DNA of 39,586 bases from Oscillospiraceae bacterium (GTDB taxonomy: Bacteria; Bacillota; Clostridia; Oscillospirales; Ruminococcaceae). Below are positions 18,027-27,864 of this stretch, one piece after another. The position numbers and the translations under genes were made by a program. The notes beneath the pieces were generated by a model, which saw only the letters and a program-made list of their open reading frames with translations, searched no databases and was not told the DNA's origin. How positions within the stretch are numbered: position 1 is the first letter of the stretch; every line of letters starts with the position of its first letter. The stretch spans positions 1 through 39,586 of the forward strand of contig JAFTZY010000012.1 of the NCBI GenBank assembly GCA_017460955.1, given 5' to 3'.

Positions 18027-19688
18027 TTAATAATTGATGATCGCGCCCTTGTCCGCGGAGGAGACCATCTTGGCATAACGCTTGAGATAGCCCGTCACGT
18101 CGGTCTTTTCCTTGATCTCCATGGTCTCGCGGCGCTTGGCGATCTCCTCCTCGGAGACCTTGAGCTCGATCTTATATTCCGGAATGTTGATGGAGATGAT
18201 GTCCCCGTCCTGTACATATGCGATCAGGCCGCCGCGCACAGCCTCCGGAGAGACATGCCCGATGGCGGCACCGCGGGTCGCACCGGAGAAGCGCCCGTCC
18301 GTGATGAGGGCGACCTCCTTGTCGAGCCCCATACCGGCAATGGCGGAGGTCGGCGAGAGCATCTCGCGCATGCCCGGACCACCGGAGGGACCCTCGTAGC
18401 GGATCACAACGACGTCACCTGCCTGGATCTTTCCGGCATAGATCGCAGCGATGGATTCCTCCTCGCTGTCGAATACCTTGGCAGGACCCTCATGCACGAG
18501 CATTTCCGGTGCCACGGCACTTCTCTTGACCGCGCAGCCGTCGGGTGCCAGATTGCCGCGCAGCACGGCGATACCGCCGGTCTCGCTGTAGGGGTTCTCC
18601 ACGGGACGGATGACCTCGGGATCGCGGTTGACGCAGCCCTCGAGGTTCTCGCCGAGGGTCTTTCCAGTCACGGTCATGCAATCGAGATTCAGCAGATCCT
18701 TCTTGGCAAGCTCGCTTAGAACGGCATATACGCCGCCCGCCTCGTCAAGCTGCTCCATATAGGTGTGGCCGGCCGGGGCAAGGTGGCAGAGATTCGGTGT
18801 TCTCGCGGAGATCTCGTTTGCCATGTCAAGGTTGATCTTCACGCCGCATTCGTTGGCGATCGCCGGCAGATGCAGCATGGAATTGGTCGAGCAGCCCAGT
18901 GCCATATCGGCGGTCAGGGCATTCTGGAAGGCCTTCTCGGTCATGATGTCACGGGGACGGATGTTCTTGCGGTAGAGCTCCATGACCTGCATGCCGGCGT
19001 GCTTGGCAAGCTCGATGCGCCTGGAATACACGGCCGGGATGGTTCCGTTGCCGCGCAGTCCCATGCCGAGCACCTCGGTCAGGCAGTTGTGGGAATTGGC
19101 GGTGTACATGCCCGAGCAGGAGCCGCAGGTCGGACAGGCGTTGAGCTCAAAATCATCAAGCTTGTCCTGGCCGATCTTCCCTGCCTTGAAGGAGCCGACG
19201 GCCTCGAACATGGAGGACAAGCTCGTGCGCTTGCCGTCCACATGACCGGCAAGCATGGGTCCGCCGGACACGAAGATGGTCGGGACGTTCACACGCGCTG
19301 CTGCCATCAGAAGGCCGGGGACGTTCTTGTCACAGTTGGGGACCATGACCAGAGCGTCGAACGCATGGGCCAGTGCCATGGCCTCGGTGGAATCGGCGAT
19401 CAGGTCACGGGTCACGAGCGAATACTTCATGCCCCTGTGCCCCATGGCAATGCCGTCACAGACAGCAATAGCCGGGAATACGATGGGGGTGCCGCCTGCC
19501 ATGGCAACGCCGAGCTTGACGGCCTCCACGATCTTATCAAGGTTCATGTGCCCCGGCACGATCTCGTTGTAGGAGCTGACGATACCCACGAGCGGACGCT
19601 CCATCTCCTCCTTGGTCAGGCCGAGTGCATGGAGCAGTGATCGCTGCGGCGCACAGTGCGCGCCGGCAGTTTTTGCATCAAAATACAT
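18027..19688 (-). CDS. ilvD: Dihydroxy-acid dehydratase
   Basis: IlvD dehydrates dihydroxy acids to the 2-oxo acid precursors of Val, Ile and Leu using an Fe-S cluster. The 553-aa protein has [29 protein letters not shown] and, near the C-terminus, [20 protein letters not shown], all family hallmarks. GAGG lies 9 bases before the ATG. I see no clear promoter in the 141 bases upstream, which instead hold a long inverted repeat; expression may depend on readthrough from further upstream. Confidence 0.97.
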   Translation of the reverse strand: MYFDAKTAGAHCAPQRSLLHALGLTKEEMERPLVGIVSSYNEIVPGHMNLDKIVEAVKLGVAMAGGTPIVFPAIAVCDGIAMGHRGMKYSLVTRDLIADSTEAMALAHAFDALVMVPNCDKNVPGLLMAAARVNVPTIFVSGGPMLAGHVDGKRTSLSSMFEAVGSFKAGKIGQDKLDDFELNACPTCGSCSGMYTANSHNCLTEVLGMGLRGNGTIPAVYSRRIELAKHAGMQVMELYRKNIRPRDIMTEKAFQNALTADMALGCSTNSMLHLPAIANECGVKINLDMANEISARTPNLCHLAPAGHTYMEQLDEAGGVYAVLSELAKKDLLNLDCMTVTGKTLGENLEGCVNRDPEVIRPVENPYSETGGIAVLRGNLAPDGCAVKRSAVAPEMLVHEGPAKVFDSEEESIAAIYAGKIQAGDVVVIRYEGPSGGPGMREMLSPTSAIAGMGLDKEVALITDGRFSGATRGAAIGHVSPEAVRGGLIAYVQDGDIISINIPEYKIELKVSEEEIAKRRETMEIKEKTDVTGYLKRYAKMVSSADKGAIINY

Positions 19689-19773
19689 AGCAAAACCTCA
19701 TTTACAAGTAAATTTCTTGACAAAGCGCGGCCGAAGACACGACCGGCCGTCCTCAAAGACAGCACCCGATCCT

Positions 19774-19821
19774 CTGTGCATCGGCAGCATAAAGGGCTGC
19801 TTGTCCCCTGCCGCTGCACAG
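19774..19821 (-). promoter_or_regulatory. Long hairpin upstream of ilvD
   Basis: Arms 19774-19787 (CTGTGCATCGGCAG) and 19808-19821 (CTGCCGCTGCACAG) pair over 14 bases with a single mismatch around a 20-base loop. No T-run follows in either direction. It lies between the 19830 gene and ilvD, with its lower arm 85 bases before the ilvD start. It could be an attenuator, an RNA-processing site or a weak terminator. Confidence 0.6.
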
Positions 19822-19829
19822 AAGTCCGC

Positions 19830-20504
19830 TCACTGTCGGATCTCCGTATAGGAAGCGGCTGCCGCATCGAGCAAAGCGACCAGCTTTTGTTCCAGTGCAG
19901 TCCCCTCGATGTCACGGGAATAGATCACATTCATGCAGTGATCGCCCCAGCCGCCGGTGCGTTCAAAGCCATACAGCACCATGACCGCGCCGCGGTAGTC
20001 CGCCTTGGCACGAAACAGCATGTTCCCGCAGGGAGACGCCGTGCATTCTCTGCCGACAGTGCCGTTTTTGCGGAATTCCCTGATGAATTCCTCCCCCTCG
20101 ATGCCGATGCTGAAAGTCGGCAGCGAAGTATCGTATTCCCAGTCCTCCTCGTTATGGAAGGGGTCATACTGCGCTGCAAAGTTGATCTCCAGCGCCCCGG
20201 GATCGAATTCTATAAAGTCCTCACTGAGGGAAAAGCTTGCCTTATAGGAAACACCGTCCTGCGCCCCGACCCCGCGGAACGTCTGCTCGATCAGCCGGAC
20301 CGGTTTTGCGGGCGTATTGCCGCTGTCGAGGATCGCCTGCGATACGGCGGGACGGGAGGGCGTAACCGGAGCAGAGCCCCGGGCTGTTGGCTGCGGTGCG
20401 GCCGGCTGGGACGATTTCAAACCCATCGCCTCCTCGGCGGCATTCACAGCGGTTTCGGCAAGCTTCTTTCCCAGTGCCTTGCCGATCTGATCGAATAAAC
20501 CCAT
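19830..20504 (-). CDS. Uncharacterised 224-aa protein between ilvC and ilvD
   Basis: No family recognised. The N-terminus MGLFDQIGKALGKKLAETAV predicts an amphipathic helix, followed by an Ala/Pro-rich linker to about residue 60. The C-terminal 160 residues alternate strands and helices, with acidic stretches (DPFHNEEDWEYD) and no evident catalytic motif or membrane segment. A good site (GAGGTG) is 4 bases before the ATG, and lies immediately after the T-run of the ilvC terminator. Translation therefore needs readthrough or a start site inside the terminator. Link to amino acid synthesis is positional only. Confidence 0.75.
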   Translation of the reverse strand: MGLFDQIGKALGKKLAETAVNAAEEAMGLKSSQPAAPQPTARGSAPVTPSRPAVSQAILDSGNTPAKPVRLIEQTFRGVGAQDGVSYKASFSLSEDFIEFDPGALEINFAAQYDPFHNEEDWEYDTSLPTFSIGIEGEEFIREFRKNGTVGRECTASPCGNMLFRAKADYRGAVMVLYGFERTGGWGDHCMNVIYSRDIEGTALEQKLVALLDAAAASYTEIRQ

Positions 20505-20516
20505 ACTTCACCTCGT

Positions 20517-20562
20517 AAAAAGCTGTTTTCCCGCGCAGGATGTCCCCTGCCGGGAAAACAGC
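20517..20562 (-). terminator. Intrinsic terminator after ilvC
   Basis: On the minus strand a 12-base stem (GCTGTTTTCCCG with CGGGAAAACAGC, arms 20551-20562 and 20522-20533), extended inward by GCAGG/CCTGC, is followed by TTTTT. It ends the ilvBNC transcript. A second small hairpin (TTGCTT/AAGCAA, 20565-20580) precedes it, so alternative folding is possible. Confidence 0.85.
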
Positions 20563-20609
20563 ATTGCTTGCAGGAAGCAAACGGCCGGACCGATTGCGTA
20601 TTCCCGAAA

Positions 20610-21774
<1,165 letters not shown>

Positions 21775-21783
21775 AAACATAGG

Positions 21784-22293
21784 TTACTGGTTGCTCTCAC
21801 TGTTGAGGTAGCTGCAGCCGCGCTCGATGGCCACCACGCCCGTGCGGCACATCTCGAGGATGCCCAGGGGCTCAACGAGCTGGATGAACGCCTCGATCTT
21901 CGAGGTCTCACCGGTGATCTCCACGCACAGGGTATTGCGGGAGAAATCGACAATGCGGGAGCGGAAGATATCCACGGCGGAGAGGACCTCCTGCCGGGTC
22001 TCCGGACTGTTGCGCAGCTTGATGAGCGCGAGCTCTCTGTAGACGCTGCGGTCCTTCTCCATGATCTTGACCTCACGGACATTATACAGCTTCTTGAGCT
22101 GCTTGATGATCTGGCGGGCGATCGCCTGATCACCGGTCAGGGAGATGGTGATGCGGGAGTGGTTGGGCTCCTCCGTTTCGCTGACGGTCAGGCTGTCGAT
22201 GTTGAAGCCTCTGCGGTTGAACATACTCGATACTCTGGTCAGGATACCGGGCTGGTTATCGACCAGGATCGCAATGACGAAACGATCCATCAA
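21784..22293 (-). CDS. ilvN: Acetolactate synthase small (regulatory) subunit
   Basis: The 169-aa regulatory subunit activates IlvB and confers feedback inhibition, classically by valine. The N-terminal ACT domain begins RFVIAILVDNQPGILTRVSS and includes FNRRGFNIDSLTV; the second ACT-like domain is about 80-160. Its ATG overlaps the ilvB stop by 4 bases (ATGA), fitting equal production of the two subunits. Confidence 0.96.
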   Translation of the reverse strand: MMDRFVIAILVDNQPGILTRVSSMFNRRGFNIDSLTVSETEEPNHSRITISLTGDQAIARQIIKQLKKLYNVREVKIMEKDRSVYRELALIKLRNSPETRQEVLSAVDIFRSRIVDFSRNTLCVEITGETSKIEAFIQLVEPLGILEMCRTGVVAIERGCSYLNSESNQ

Positions 22294-23972
22294 TTGTCCC
22301 CCCTCTCCGTGATAATGTCCTCGATGGAGCCGCCGGGCGGCAGCATCGGGAGAACGAACTCATCCTCATCGATCGCGCATTCCACGAGCACGGGGCCCTC
22401 TGTCGCAAATGCCTTCTCCATGACGGGAGCGAGCTCATCGAGCGTGCGGATCTGGAATCCGGGCATCCCGAAGGCATCGGCCAGCTTCATGAAGTCGGTC
22501 CTGCGCGTATGCAGATCGGTATTGGAATAGTGCTGCTCAAAGAACAGCGTCTGCCACTGGCGCACCATGCCGAGCACCTTGTTATTGAGCAGAATGATCT
22601 TGACGGGGGCCTGTTCGGCTGTCAGCGTGGCAAGCTCGTTGAGGTTCATGCCGAAGCTGCCGTCGCCGGTGAACAGCACCGTCTGCCGGCCGGTCGCCAT
22701 CGAAGCGCCGATGGCTGCACCCAGGCCGAAGCCCATGGTGCCAAGACCGCCGCTGGAAATAAAGGTACGGGGATTCCCGAAGGGATAGAACTGTGCCACC
22801 CACATCTGGTGCTGGCCCACATCGGTCGCGATGGGGGTATCCGCATCCGTATACTTTGCCACCTCATGGATGACGGCATAGGGCGTCAGACGGTCCTTCG
22901 GGACCACTCTCTCAAACTGCTCGGCCTCGGCAGCCTTGAGCTGTGCGATCCTTGCCATCCACTCGGGGTGCGTTTCCTCCCCGATGAGATCGAGCAGCCT
23001 TGTCAGTGCATCCTTGACATCGCAGGCGATCCCGAGGTCCACCGTGACATTCTTATCAAGCTCCGCACTGTCGCCGTCAATGTGGATGATGCGGGCTCTG
23101 CGGGCATATTTGGAGACATTGCCGGTCGCACGGTCACTGAAGCGCGCACCGACAGTGATGATGAGGTCCGCCTCGTCCTGGCCGACGCTCGATGCATAGT
23201 GTCCGTGCATACCCTCCATGCCGAGATACCGGGGATTGTCCACCGGAACTGCGGACAGGCCCATCATCGTGCAGCCGATGGGGGCATCGATCTTGTCCGC
23301 AAGTGCGGTGATCTCTGCGGAAATGCCGGCAGAAACGGCACCGCCGCCGAAATAGATGTAGGGACGCTCGCTCTCGGCGATCATTCTGGCCGCAGCAGCC
23401 AGCTTGTCACCGGAGGCAAGCTTCTGGGGCTGCTTCTCCACCACGGGACATACCTGGTACGGACATTTTGCCACCTGCACATCCTTGGGTACATCCACCA
23501 GGACCGGTCCCGGACGGCCGGACTTGGCAATGACGAAGGCCTCACGGATGGTGTCGGCAAGCTTGTCCACGCTCTTGACCAGGAAATTATGCTTGGTAAT
23601 GGGCAGCGTCACGCCGGTGATGTCCACCTCCTGGAAGCTGTCCCGGCCGATCAGGCTGTTGGGGACATTGCCGGTGATGGCAACGAGCGGGATGGAATCC
23701 AGATAGGCCGTTGCGATGCCGGTCACCAGGTTCGTCGCACCCGGGCCGGAGGTCGCGATCACAACACCCACCTCGCCGCTGGCACGGGCATAGCCGTCCG
23801 CAGCATGGGATGCTCCCTGCTCGTGCGCCGTCAGGATGTGGTGGATCCTGTCGCTGCGCATATACAGTGCATCATACAGATTGATGACCTGACCGCCGGG
23901 ATAGCCAAATACCGTCTTACAGCCCTGCTCGATCAGTGTCTCAACAACAATTTCAGCACCTGATAAAATCAT
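22290..23972 (-). CDS. ilvB: Acetolactate synthase large (catalytic) subunit
   Basis: ThDP enzyme that condenses pyruvate to acetolactate or with 2-oxobutyrate. The 560-aa protein has the early catalytic Glu region (AHEQGASHAADGYARASG), VVIATSGPGATNLVTG, and the ThDP/Mg motif GDGSFGMNLNELATL, followed by NNKVLGMVRQWQ. It is biosynthetic AHAS rather than catabolic AlsS, since it is paired with ilvN. AAGGAA lies 7 bases before the ATG. It is the first gene after a consensus promoter. Confidence 0.97.
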   Translation of the reverse strand: MILSGAEIVVETLIEQGCKTVFGYPGGQVINLYDALYMRSDRIHHILTAHEQGASHAADGYARASGEVGVVIATSGPGATNLVTGIATAYLDSIPLVAITGNVPNSLIGRDSFQEVDITGVTLPITKHNFLVKSVDKLADTIREAFVIAKSGRPGPVLVDVPKDVQVAKCPYQVCPVVEKQPQKLASGDKLAAAARMIAESERPYIYFGGGAVSAGISAEITALADKIDAPIGCTMMGLSAVPVDNPRYLGMEGMHGHYASSVGQDEADLIITVGARFSDRATGNVSKYARRARIIHIDGDSAELDKNVTVDLGIACDVKDALTRLLDLIGEETHPEWMARIAQLKAAEAEQFERVVPKDRLTPYAVIHEVAKYTDADTPIATDVGQHQMWVAQFYPFGNPRTFISSGGLGTMGFGLGAAIGASMATGRQTVLFTGDGSFGMNLNELATLTAEQAPVKIILLNNKVLGMVRQWQTLFFEQHYSNTDLHTRRTDFMKLADAFGMPGFQIRTLDELAPVMEKAFATEGPVLVECAIDEDEFVLPMLPPGGSIEDIITERGDN

Positions 23973-23987
23973 GCTCTCATTCCTTTC

Positions 23988-24020
23988 CAGACTTGCAGCA
24001 GGTACCGTCCGTCCTGCTTG
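23988..24020 (-). promoter_or_regulatory. ilvB leader hairpin next to the ribosome binding site
   Basis: In the roughly 90-base leader, CAGAC...GTCTG plus AGCAGG/CCTGCT form a stem-loop that ends 3 bases before the AAGGAA site. The leader is too short for a T-box and shows no leader peptide rich in Ile, Leu or Val. A translational control role is possible. Confidence 0.5.
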
Positions 24021-24068
24021 TCTGCGCAGGTCCGCCGCACCCCTTGTGCAAAAGTGTTCTTAGTTTTC

Positions 24069-24097
24069 ATTATAGCACTTTAGCGGGCTTAAATCAA
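24069..24097 (-). promoter_or_regulatory. ilvBNC promoter
   Basis: Minus strand: -35 TTGATT (24097-24092), 17-base spacer, perfect -10 TATAAT (24074-24069) preceded by TGC, an extended -10. Confidence 0.85.
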
Positions 24098-24159
24098 GCG
24101 TCATGCAAATTTTTGATATTCTGCACAAGTTTCAACAATGCGATTTGTTTAAAATCTTT

Positions 24160-24190
24160 GAGTCCGCCGCCCACAGCGGGCAGCGGACTC
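24160..24190 (-). terminator. cysE terminator
   Basis: GAGTCCGC (24160-24167) and GCGGACTC (24183-24190) pair perfectly, with GCCC/GGGC extending the stem inward. On the minus strand AAAGATTTT follows, a weak T-tract. It begins 7 bases after the cysE stop. Confidence 0.75.
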
Positions 24191-24197
24191 ATAGCTG

Positions 24198-25154
24198 TCA
24201 GATGATATAGAACCAGGCGTCGTCCTGTGGAAGCTCCTGCTTTTCCTCCTTGTGGGATTTGTCATAATTATACCGCAGCTCCGGATTCTGGATGCTTACG
24301 CGGGCACCGGCGGGAACGGATTTGGTGATGAAGGTATTGCCGCCGATGACGGCATCCCGTCCGACCACGGTCTCGCCGCCGAGAATGGAGGCGCCGGAAT
24401 AGATCGTCACATTGTCCTCAATGGTCGGGTGGCGCTTCTTGTTGCGCAGTGCCTGCCCGCCCCGGGTCGAGAGTGCGCCGAGCGTCACGCCCTGGTAGAT
24501 CTTCACACGGTCGCCGATAATGGTGGTCTCGCCGACAACGATGCCCGTACCGTGGTCGATGAAGAAGTACTTACCGATCGTGGCGCCCGGGTGGATGTCA
24601 ATGCCCGTGCGGCTGTGCGCAAGCTCCGTCATGCACCGGGGGATCATAGGAACGCCGAGCACGAACAGCTCATGGGCGATGCGGTTGACAAGGATGGCAT
24701 AGAGTCCGGGGTAGGAATAGATCACCTCGGTCTTGCTGTAGGCGGCAGGGTCCCCCTCATAGGCCGCCTGCACATCGGTCTCGATGTACTCCCGGATCTT
24801 CGGGATCTTTTCCAGAAAGGCAAAGGTCAGGGCTTCTGCATGGTCGTTGATCGTCTCCTCATCGGCCCGCTCATAGGCGGCGTCATAGCGCAGCACCACG
24901 GCGATCTGCTTGGTGAGCCGGTAGATCACATCCTCAAGGAGCATGGAAATGTTGTTGCGCACAGTGTAGACCTTGAAGCTTTTATTGCGGAAATAGCCCG
25001 GAAAGATGATCTTTTGCAGGCTTTTGAGAATGTCCTGAAGCACCTCGTTGTCCGGCAGATCAAAGGTCCTCACCTCATCGATGGTACGGCCGCTGCGGTA
25101 ATCCTCAAGCAGGTCCTCCATCACACTGTTGATACGTTCCTCGAGCTTATGCAT
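24198..25154 (-). CDS. cysE: Serine O-acetyltransferase
   Basis: Makes O-acetylserine, the precursor of cysteine. The 318-aa protein is the long EpsC/SATase form: a helical N-terminal region to about 190, then the left-handed beta helix with GIDIHPGATIGKYFFIDHGT, VVGETTIIGDRVKIYQGVTL and GASILGGETVVGRDAVIGG. The catalytic His is in FIDHGTG. It has its own promoter and terminator, so it is a single-gene unit. GGGGG lies 9 bases before the ATG. Confidence 0.95.
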   Translation of the reverse strand: MHKLEERINSVMEDLLEDYRSGRTIDEVRTFDLPDNEVLQDILKSLQKIIFPGYFRNKSFKVYTVRNNISMLLEDVIYRLTKQIAVVLRYDAAYERADEETINDHAEALTFAFLEKIPKIREYIETDVQAAYEGDPAAYSKTEVIYSYPGLYAILVNRIAHELFVLGVPMIPRCMTELAHSRTGIDIHPGATIGKYFFIDHGTGIVVGETTIIGDRVKIYQGVTLGALSTRGGQALRNKKRHPTIEDNVTIYSGASILGGETVVGRDAVIGGNTFITKSVPAGARVSIQNPELRYNYDKSHKEEKQELPQDDAWFYII

Positions 25155-25196
25155 AATCGGTTCCCCCTTGGATTCATACTAAAAAACTATGTTTAT

Positions 25197-25225
25197 AGTA
25201 TAGCATATCCGGCGGCGTCTGTCAA
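25197..25225 (-). promoter_or_regulatory. cysE promoter
   Basis: Minus strand: perfect -35 TTGACA (25225-25220), 17-base spacer, -10 TATACT (25202-25197) with an upstream TGC. Just downstream an A/T-rich imperfect dyad (ATACTA ... TAGTAT, 25176-25201) covers the likely start of transcription. Confidence 0.82.
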
Positions 25226-25244
25226 CTGCCGATCGAATTTGGGC

Positions 25245-25273
25245 TTGACAAATCCAAAAAACTATGCTAAAAT
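25245..25273 (+). promoter_or_regulatory. tRNA-Leu promoter
   Basis: TTGACA (25245-25250), 17-base spacer and TAAAAT (25268-25273) with TGC before it, 11 bases before the mature tRNA. It is divergent from the cysE promoter; the -35 boxes are 19 bases apart. Confidence 0.82.
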
Positions 25274-25284
25274 GATAGAGCAAT

Positions 25285-25368
25285 GCCGCCATGGTGAAAT
25301 TGGCAGACACAAGGGACTTAAAATCCCTCGGTAGTGATACCGTACCGGTTCAAGTCCGGTTGGCGGCA
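25285..25368 (+). tRNA. tRNA-Leu (anticodon UAA)
   Basis: Acceptor arms GCCGCCA (25285-25291) and TGGCGGC (25361-25367) pair perfectly, with discriminator A at 25368. The anticodon stem AGGGA/TCCCT encloses the loop CTTAAAA, giving anticodon TAA at 25319-25321. A long variable arm (CGGTAGTGATACCG) marks a class II tRNA, and GGTTCAAGTCC is the T arm. CCA is not encoded. Confidence 0.96.
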
Positions 25369-25383
25369 CTCTATAGAGCATGG

Positions 25384-25414
25384 GCTGACCGGAATGCCGG
25401 TCAGCTCTTTTTTT
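25384..25414 (+). terminator. tRNA-Leu terminator
   Basis: GCTGACCGG (25384-25392) pairs perfectly with CCGGTCAGC (25397-25405), followed by a run of seven T (25408-25414). Confidence 0.93.
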
Positions 25415-25485
25415 ATCCTGCCGGGCGGAACAGAACATAAAAAGGACACATCCGGGGGGTATCCTATTGTCAGGAGGTAAGGCAG

Positions 25486-26184
25486 ATGACATACAGAACA
25501 TTGCTCGTAGAGGACGATGCACAGATCCGGGAGATCATTGAGGACTATTTCAGAGCCCAGAGCGGCGGGATGGAGATCGTCAGTGCCGGGGACGGTCACG
25601 AGGGCGCCCTCCTTGCGGCACACGGCGGGTTTGACCTCATTCTCCTTGACATTATGCTCCCCGGACGGGACGGCTTTTCTCTCTGTAAGGAGATCCGCAG
25701 TCAGTCGGATGTGCCGATCCTGTTCCTGACTGCCCGCAGCCGGGAGGAGGACCTGCTGCACGGCTATGCACTCGGGTGCGACGACTACATCGTCAAGCCC
25801 TTTTCGCCGGCGGCGCTCTATGCCAAGTCACTGGCGCTGCTCCGGCGTTCCAAGGGCCTGATGGCGGAGCAGGCACTCGTCTGCGGAGGGATCCGTCTGG
25901 AGCTTCGTTCCCTGCAGGTCACTGCCGACGGCCGGCCGGTCACCCTGGCACCCAAGGAGCTGGCGATGCTGCAATTCCTGATGGAGCACAAAAACTGGGT
26001 CGTGACCCGGGATATGCTTCTCGACCGCATCTGGGGCATGGACTTCTTCGGAAGCGACCGGGTCGTGGATACGCACATCAAAAAGCTCCGCCGTGCGCTC
26101 GGGAGCGCCGGGACACAGATCAGAACTGTGGTGTCCAGGGGCTACAAGCTGACCGATACTCCGGAAAAGGAGGATCAGCCATGA
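25486..26184 (+). CDS. OmpR/PhoB-type response regulator
   Basis: Two-component transcription regulator, 232 aa. The receiver domain (1-120) has the acidic pair in LLVEDDAQIR, the phospho-acceptor Asp near 55 (DLILLDIMLPGRDG), the Thr of FLTARS and Lys near 104 (DYIVKPF). The C-terminal winged helix (about 130-228) includes LAPKELAMLQFLMEH and RVVDTHIKKLRRALG. GGAGG is well spaced before the ATG. It overlaps its kinase by 4 bases. I see no convincing promoter in 25415-25485. Confidence 0.95.
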   Translation: MTYRTLLVEDDAQIREIIEDYFRAQSGGMEIVSAGDGHEGALLAAHGGFDLILLDIMLPGRDGFSLCKEIRSQSDVPILFLTARSREEDLLHGYALGCDDYIVKPFSPAALYAKSLALLRRSKGLMAEQALVCGGIRLELRSLQVTADGRPVTLAPKELAMLQFLMEHKNWVVTRDMLLDRIWGMDFFGSDRVVDTHIKKLRRALGSAGTQIRTVVSRGYKLTDTPEKEDQP

Positions 26185-27815
26185 AACAGAAAACAGGAAA
26201 ACCAAGGTATATCCGGCATCTTATCAGAGCCCTCATCCCGTGCATGGCAGCGGCATTGCTCATCGGGATCGTCGGAACAGCGGGGCTGTACGGCATCCGT
26301 TACAAAACGGTCACGACGGCGGACGCCATACTGTTCAGCGATACGGAACGTGCGCTTTCCGACGCAGGCCTCTCACAGATGACACCGGTGGAGATCTCCG
26401 AGCTCCTTGCACACAATGCCCGCACAGCTGAGAACGATCCCGTTGACAGGGCGTTCCTGCTCGAGCATACCTCCACCGGGGAGCGGTATGATTCCGCCGC
26501 AGGGCTGTATGCCGATTGTCAGATCAAAAGCGGTCAGTTCATGACGGAGGAAGCCGGCTCCCCAGAGAGGGCCAATCTGTGCTTTGTCTGTGCGGACGAT
26601 GCATTTCAAGCGATCAGCGAAAGACTGGAAGCTCTCCGGTACGAGAACCGGCGTTCCAAAGACAGGTTCAGGGTCAACGTGAAGGAGATCTATGTCCGTG
26701 AGGGCAGCAGTACATTTCAGCCCGGTATCGTTGAGCTGATCCGTATTACGTTTAAGACCGGACGGACCGAAACGGTGGATACGCTCGACCTCACCCCGGC
26801 CGATCGCAGCGGACTCACGCGCCTGACCGTGAACAGCGATCACCTTTCCGTCAGTTGGATGGGAAGCCCGTCGTACAGTCAGGGGCTGGCGAGTGTCCGT
26901 GCGCTCGGGGAAAATGCTTTTAACAGCCGCAATCCTTTATTTAAGCGCGGGGAACCGCTGGAGGTCATGGTGGGCTTCCTCTCCCCCGAGGGGAAGAGGA
27001 GTGACAAACCGGTTTTGGGTGACAGCTGGATCCTGCGCGAGGTGACGTATTATCATTTCTGGCAGGATTCGATCGGGATCCTGACGGAATGCTACGCGAT
27101 CCTGCTATGTATGACCGTCCTCACAGCCGCCGTTATTGCGGTTTTCACCACCATGCACAGCCGGAGGGTCTGGGAAATGGAGCAGTACCGCCGTTCGCTC
27201 ACGAACACCCTTGCCCATGACCTGCGCACACCGCTGACAGCGATCACCGGCTATACGGAGAATCTGCAAAGCGGCGTCCATCCCGAAAAACAGGCGCACT
27301 ACATGGATGCCATACAGAAAAACGCAGCGTATATGGACAGGATCATCTCCGATGTACTGGAGCTGTCCGTGCTCGAACGCACACAGAAAGCGCATACTGA
27401 GCCGGTCGATCTGATGCAGCTGTTCCGTGAAGCATTTGCACAGTACGAGCCGCAGCTCCAGGACAGGAGCATTACGCTGCACACCGAGGGACAGTGCAGC
27501 GTCCGGGGGGATCGGCGCATGATAACGCAGGCTGCCGCAAATCTTGTCTCCAATGCCGTGCGGTATACCCCGGATGGCGGAGAGATCCGCGTTTCCGGCA
27601 GCAAGGCGCATTTGCAGATCACGAACACCTGTCACGACATAGACGATGCGGCATCGCTTGCAGAGCCGTTTGCCAGGGGGGACCTTGCCAGAAGCGACCG
27701 CAGCGGCAGCGGTCTGGGCCTGACGATCGTGCGGCAGATCATGGAGCTGCACGGCTTCCGTCTCCGGATCCGGTCGCAGGAGCATACGTTTGACGTGATG
27801 CTCGTGATGAAGTGA
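26181..27815 (+). CDS. Membrane sensor histidine kinase
   Basis: Partner of the preceding response regulator. I start at 26181 (AAAGGAGG upstream; ATGA overlap), giving 544 aa, although the frame is open further upstream inside the regulator gene. Membrane segments are near 11-36 and 305-325, enclosing a sensor region of roughly 265 residues that I do not recognise. No clear HAMP domain follows. The dimerisation His is near 345 (LAHDLRTPLTAITGY), the N box is NLVSNAVRYTP near 454, and GSGLGLTIVRQIM is the G2 box. The stimulus is unknown; no transporter adjoins it on the same strand. Confidence 0.95.
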   Translation: MKQKTGKPRYIRHLIRALIPCMAAALLIGIVGTAGLYGIRYKTVTTADAILFSDTERALSDAGLSQMTPVEISELLAHNARTAENDPVDRAFLLEHTSTGERYDSAAGLYADCQIKSGQFMTEEAGSPERANLCFVCADDAFQAISERLEALRYENRRSKDRFRVNVKEIYVREGSSTFQPGIVELIRITFKTGRTETVDTLDLTPADRSGLTRLTVNSDHLSVSWMGSPSYSQGLASVRALGENAFNSRNPLFKRGEPLEVMVGFLSPEGKRSDKPVLGDSWILREVTYYHFWQDSIGILTECYAILLCMTVLTAAVIAVFTTMHSRRVWEMEQYRRSLTNTLAHDLRTPLTAITGYTENLQSGVHPEKQAHYMDAIQKNAAYMDRIISDVLELSVLERTQKAHTEPVDLMQLFREAFAQYEPQLQDRSITLHTEGQCSVRGDRRMITQAAANLVSNAVRYTPDGGEIRVSGSKAHLQITNTCHDIDDAASLAEPFARGDLARSDRSGSGLGLTIVRQIMELHGFRLRIRSQEHTFDVMLVMK

Positions 27816-27830
27816 CACGATAAAACGTAA

Positions 27831-27859
27831 AGCGCCATGGCCGCGGGGACCATGGCGCT
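27831..27859. terminator. Bidirectional terminator between the kinase and pfkA
   Basis: AGCGCCATGG (27831-27840) and CCATGGCGCT (27850-27859) pair perfectly around a 9-base loop. TGTTTGTT follows on the plus strand and TTACGTTTT on the minus strand. It lies between two convergent genes. Confidence 0.75.
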
Positions 27860-27864
27860 GTTTG

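Noticed and set aside
16318..18030. 570-codon plus-strand ORF opposite leuC and the MIF-like gene
   Set aside because: Antisense to well-supported genes and lacks any domain.
22509..23963. 484-codon plus-strand ORF opposite ilvB
   Set aside because: Shadow of ilvB, which has clear ThDP motifs.
23973..24197. T-box or leader-peptide attenuator before ilvB
   Set aside because: No T-box core sequence, leader only about 90 bases, and no run of Ile/Leu/Val codons.
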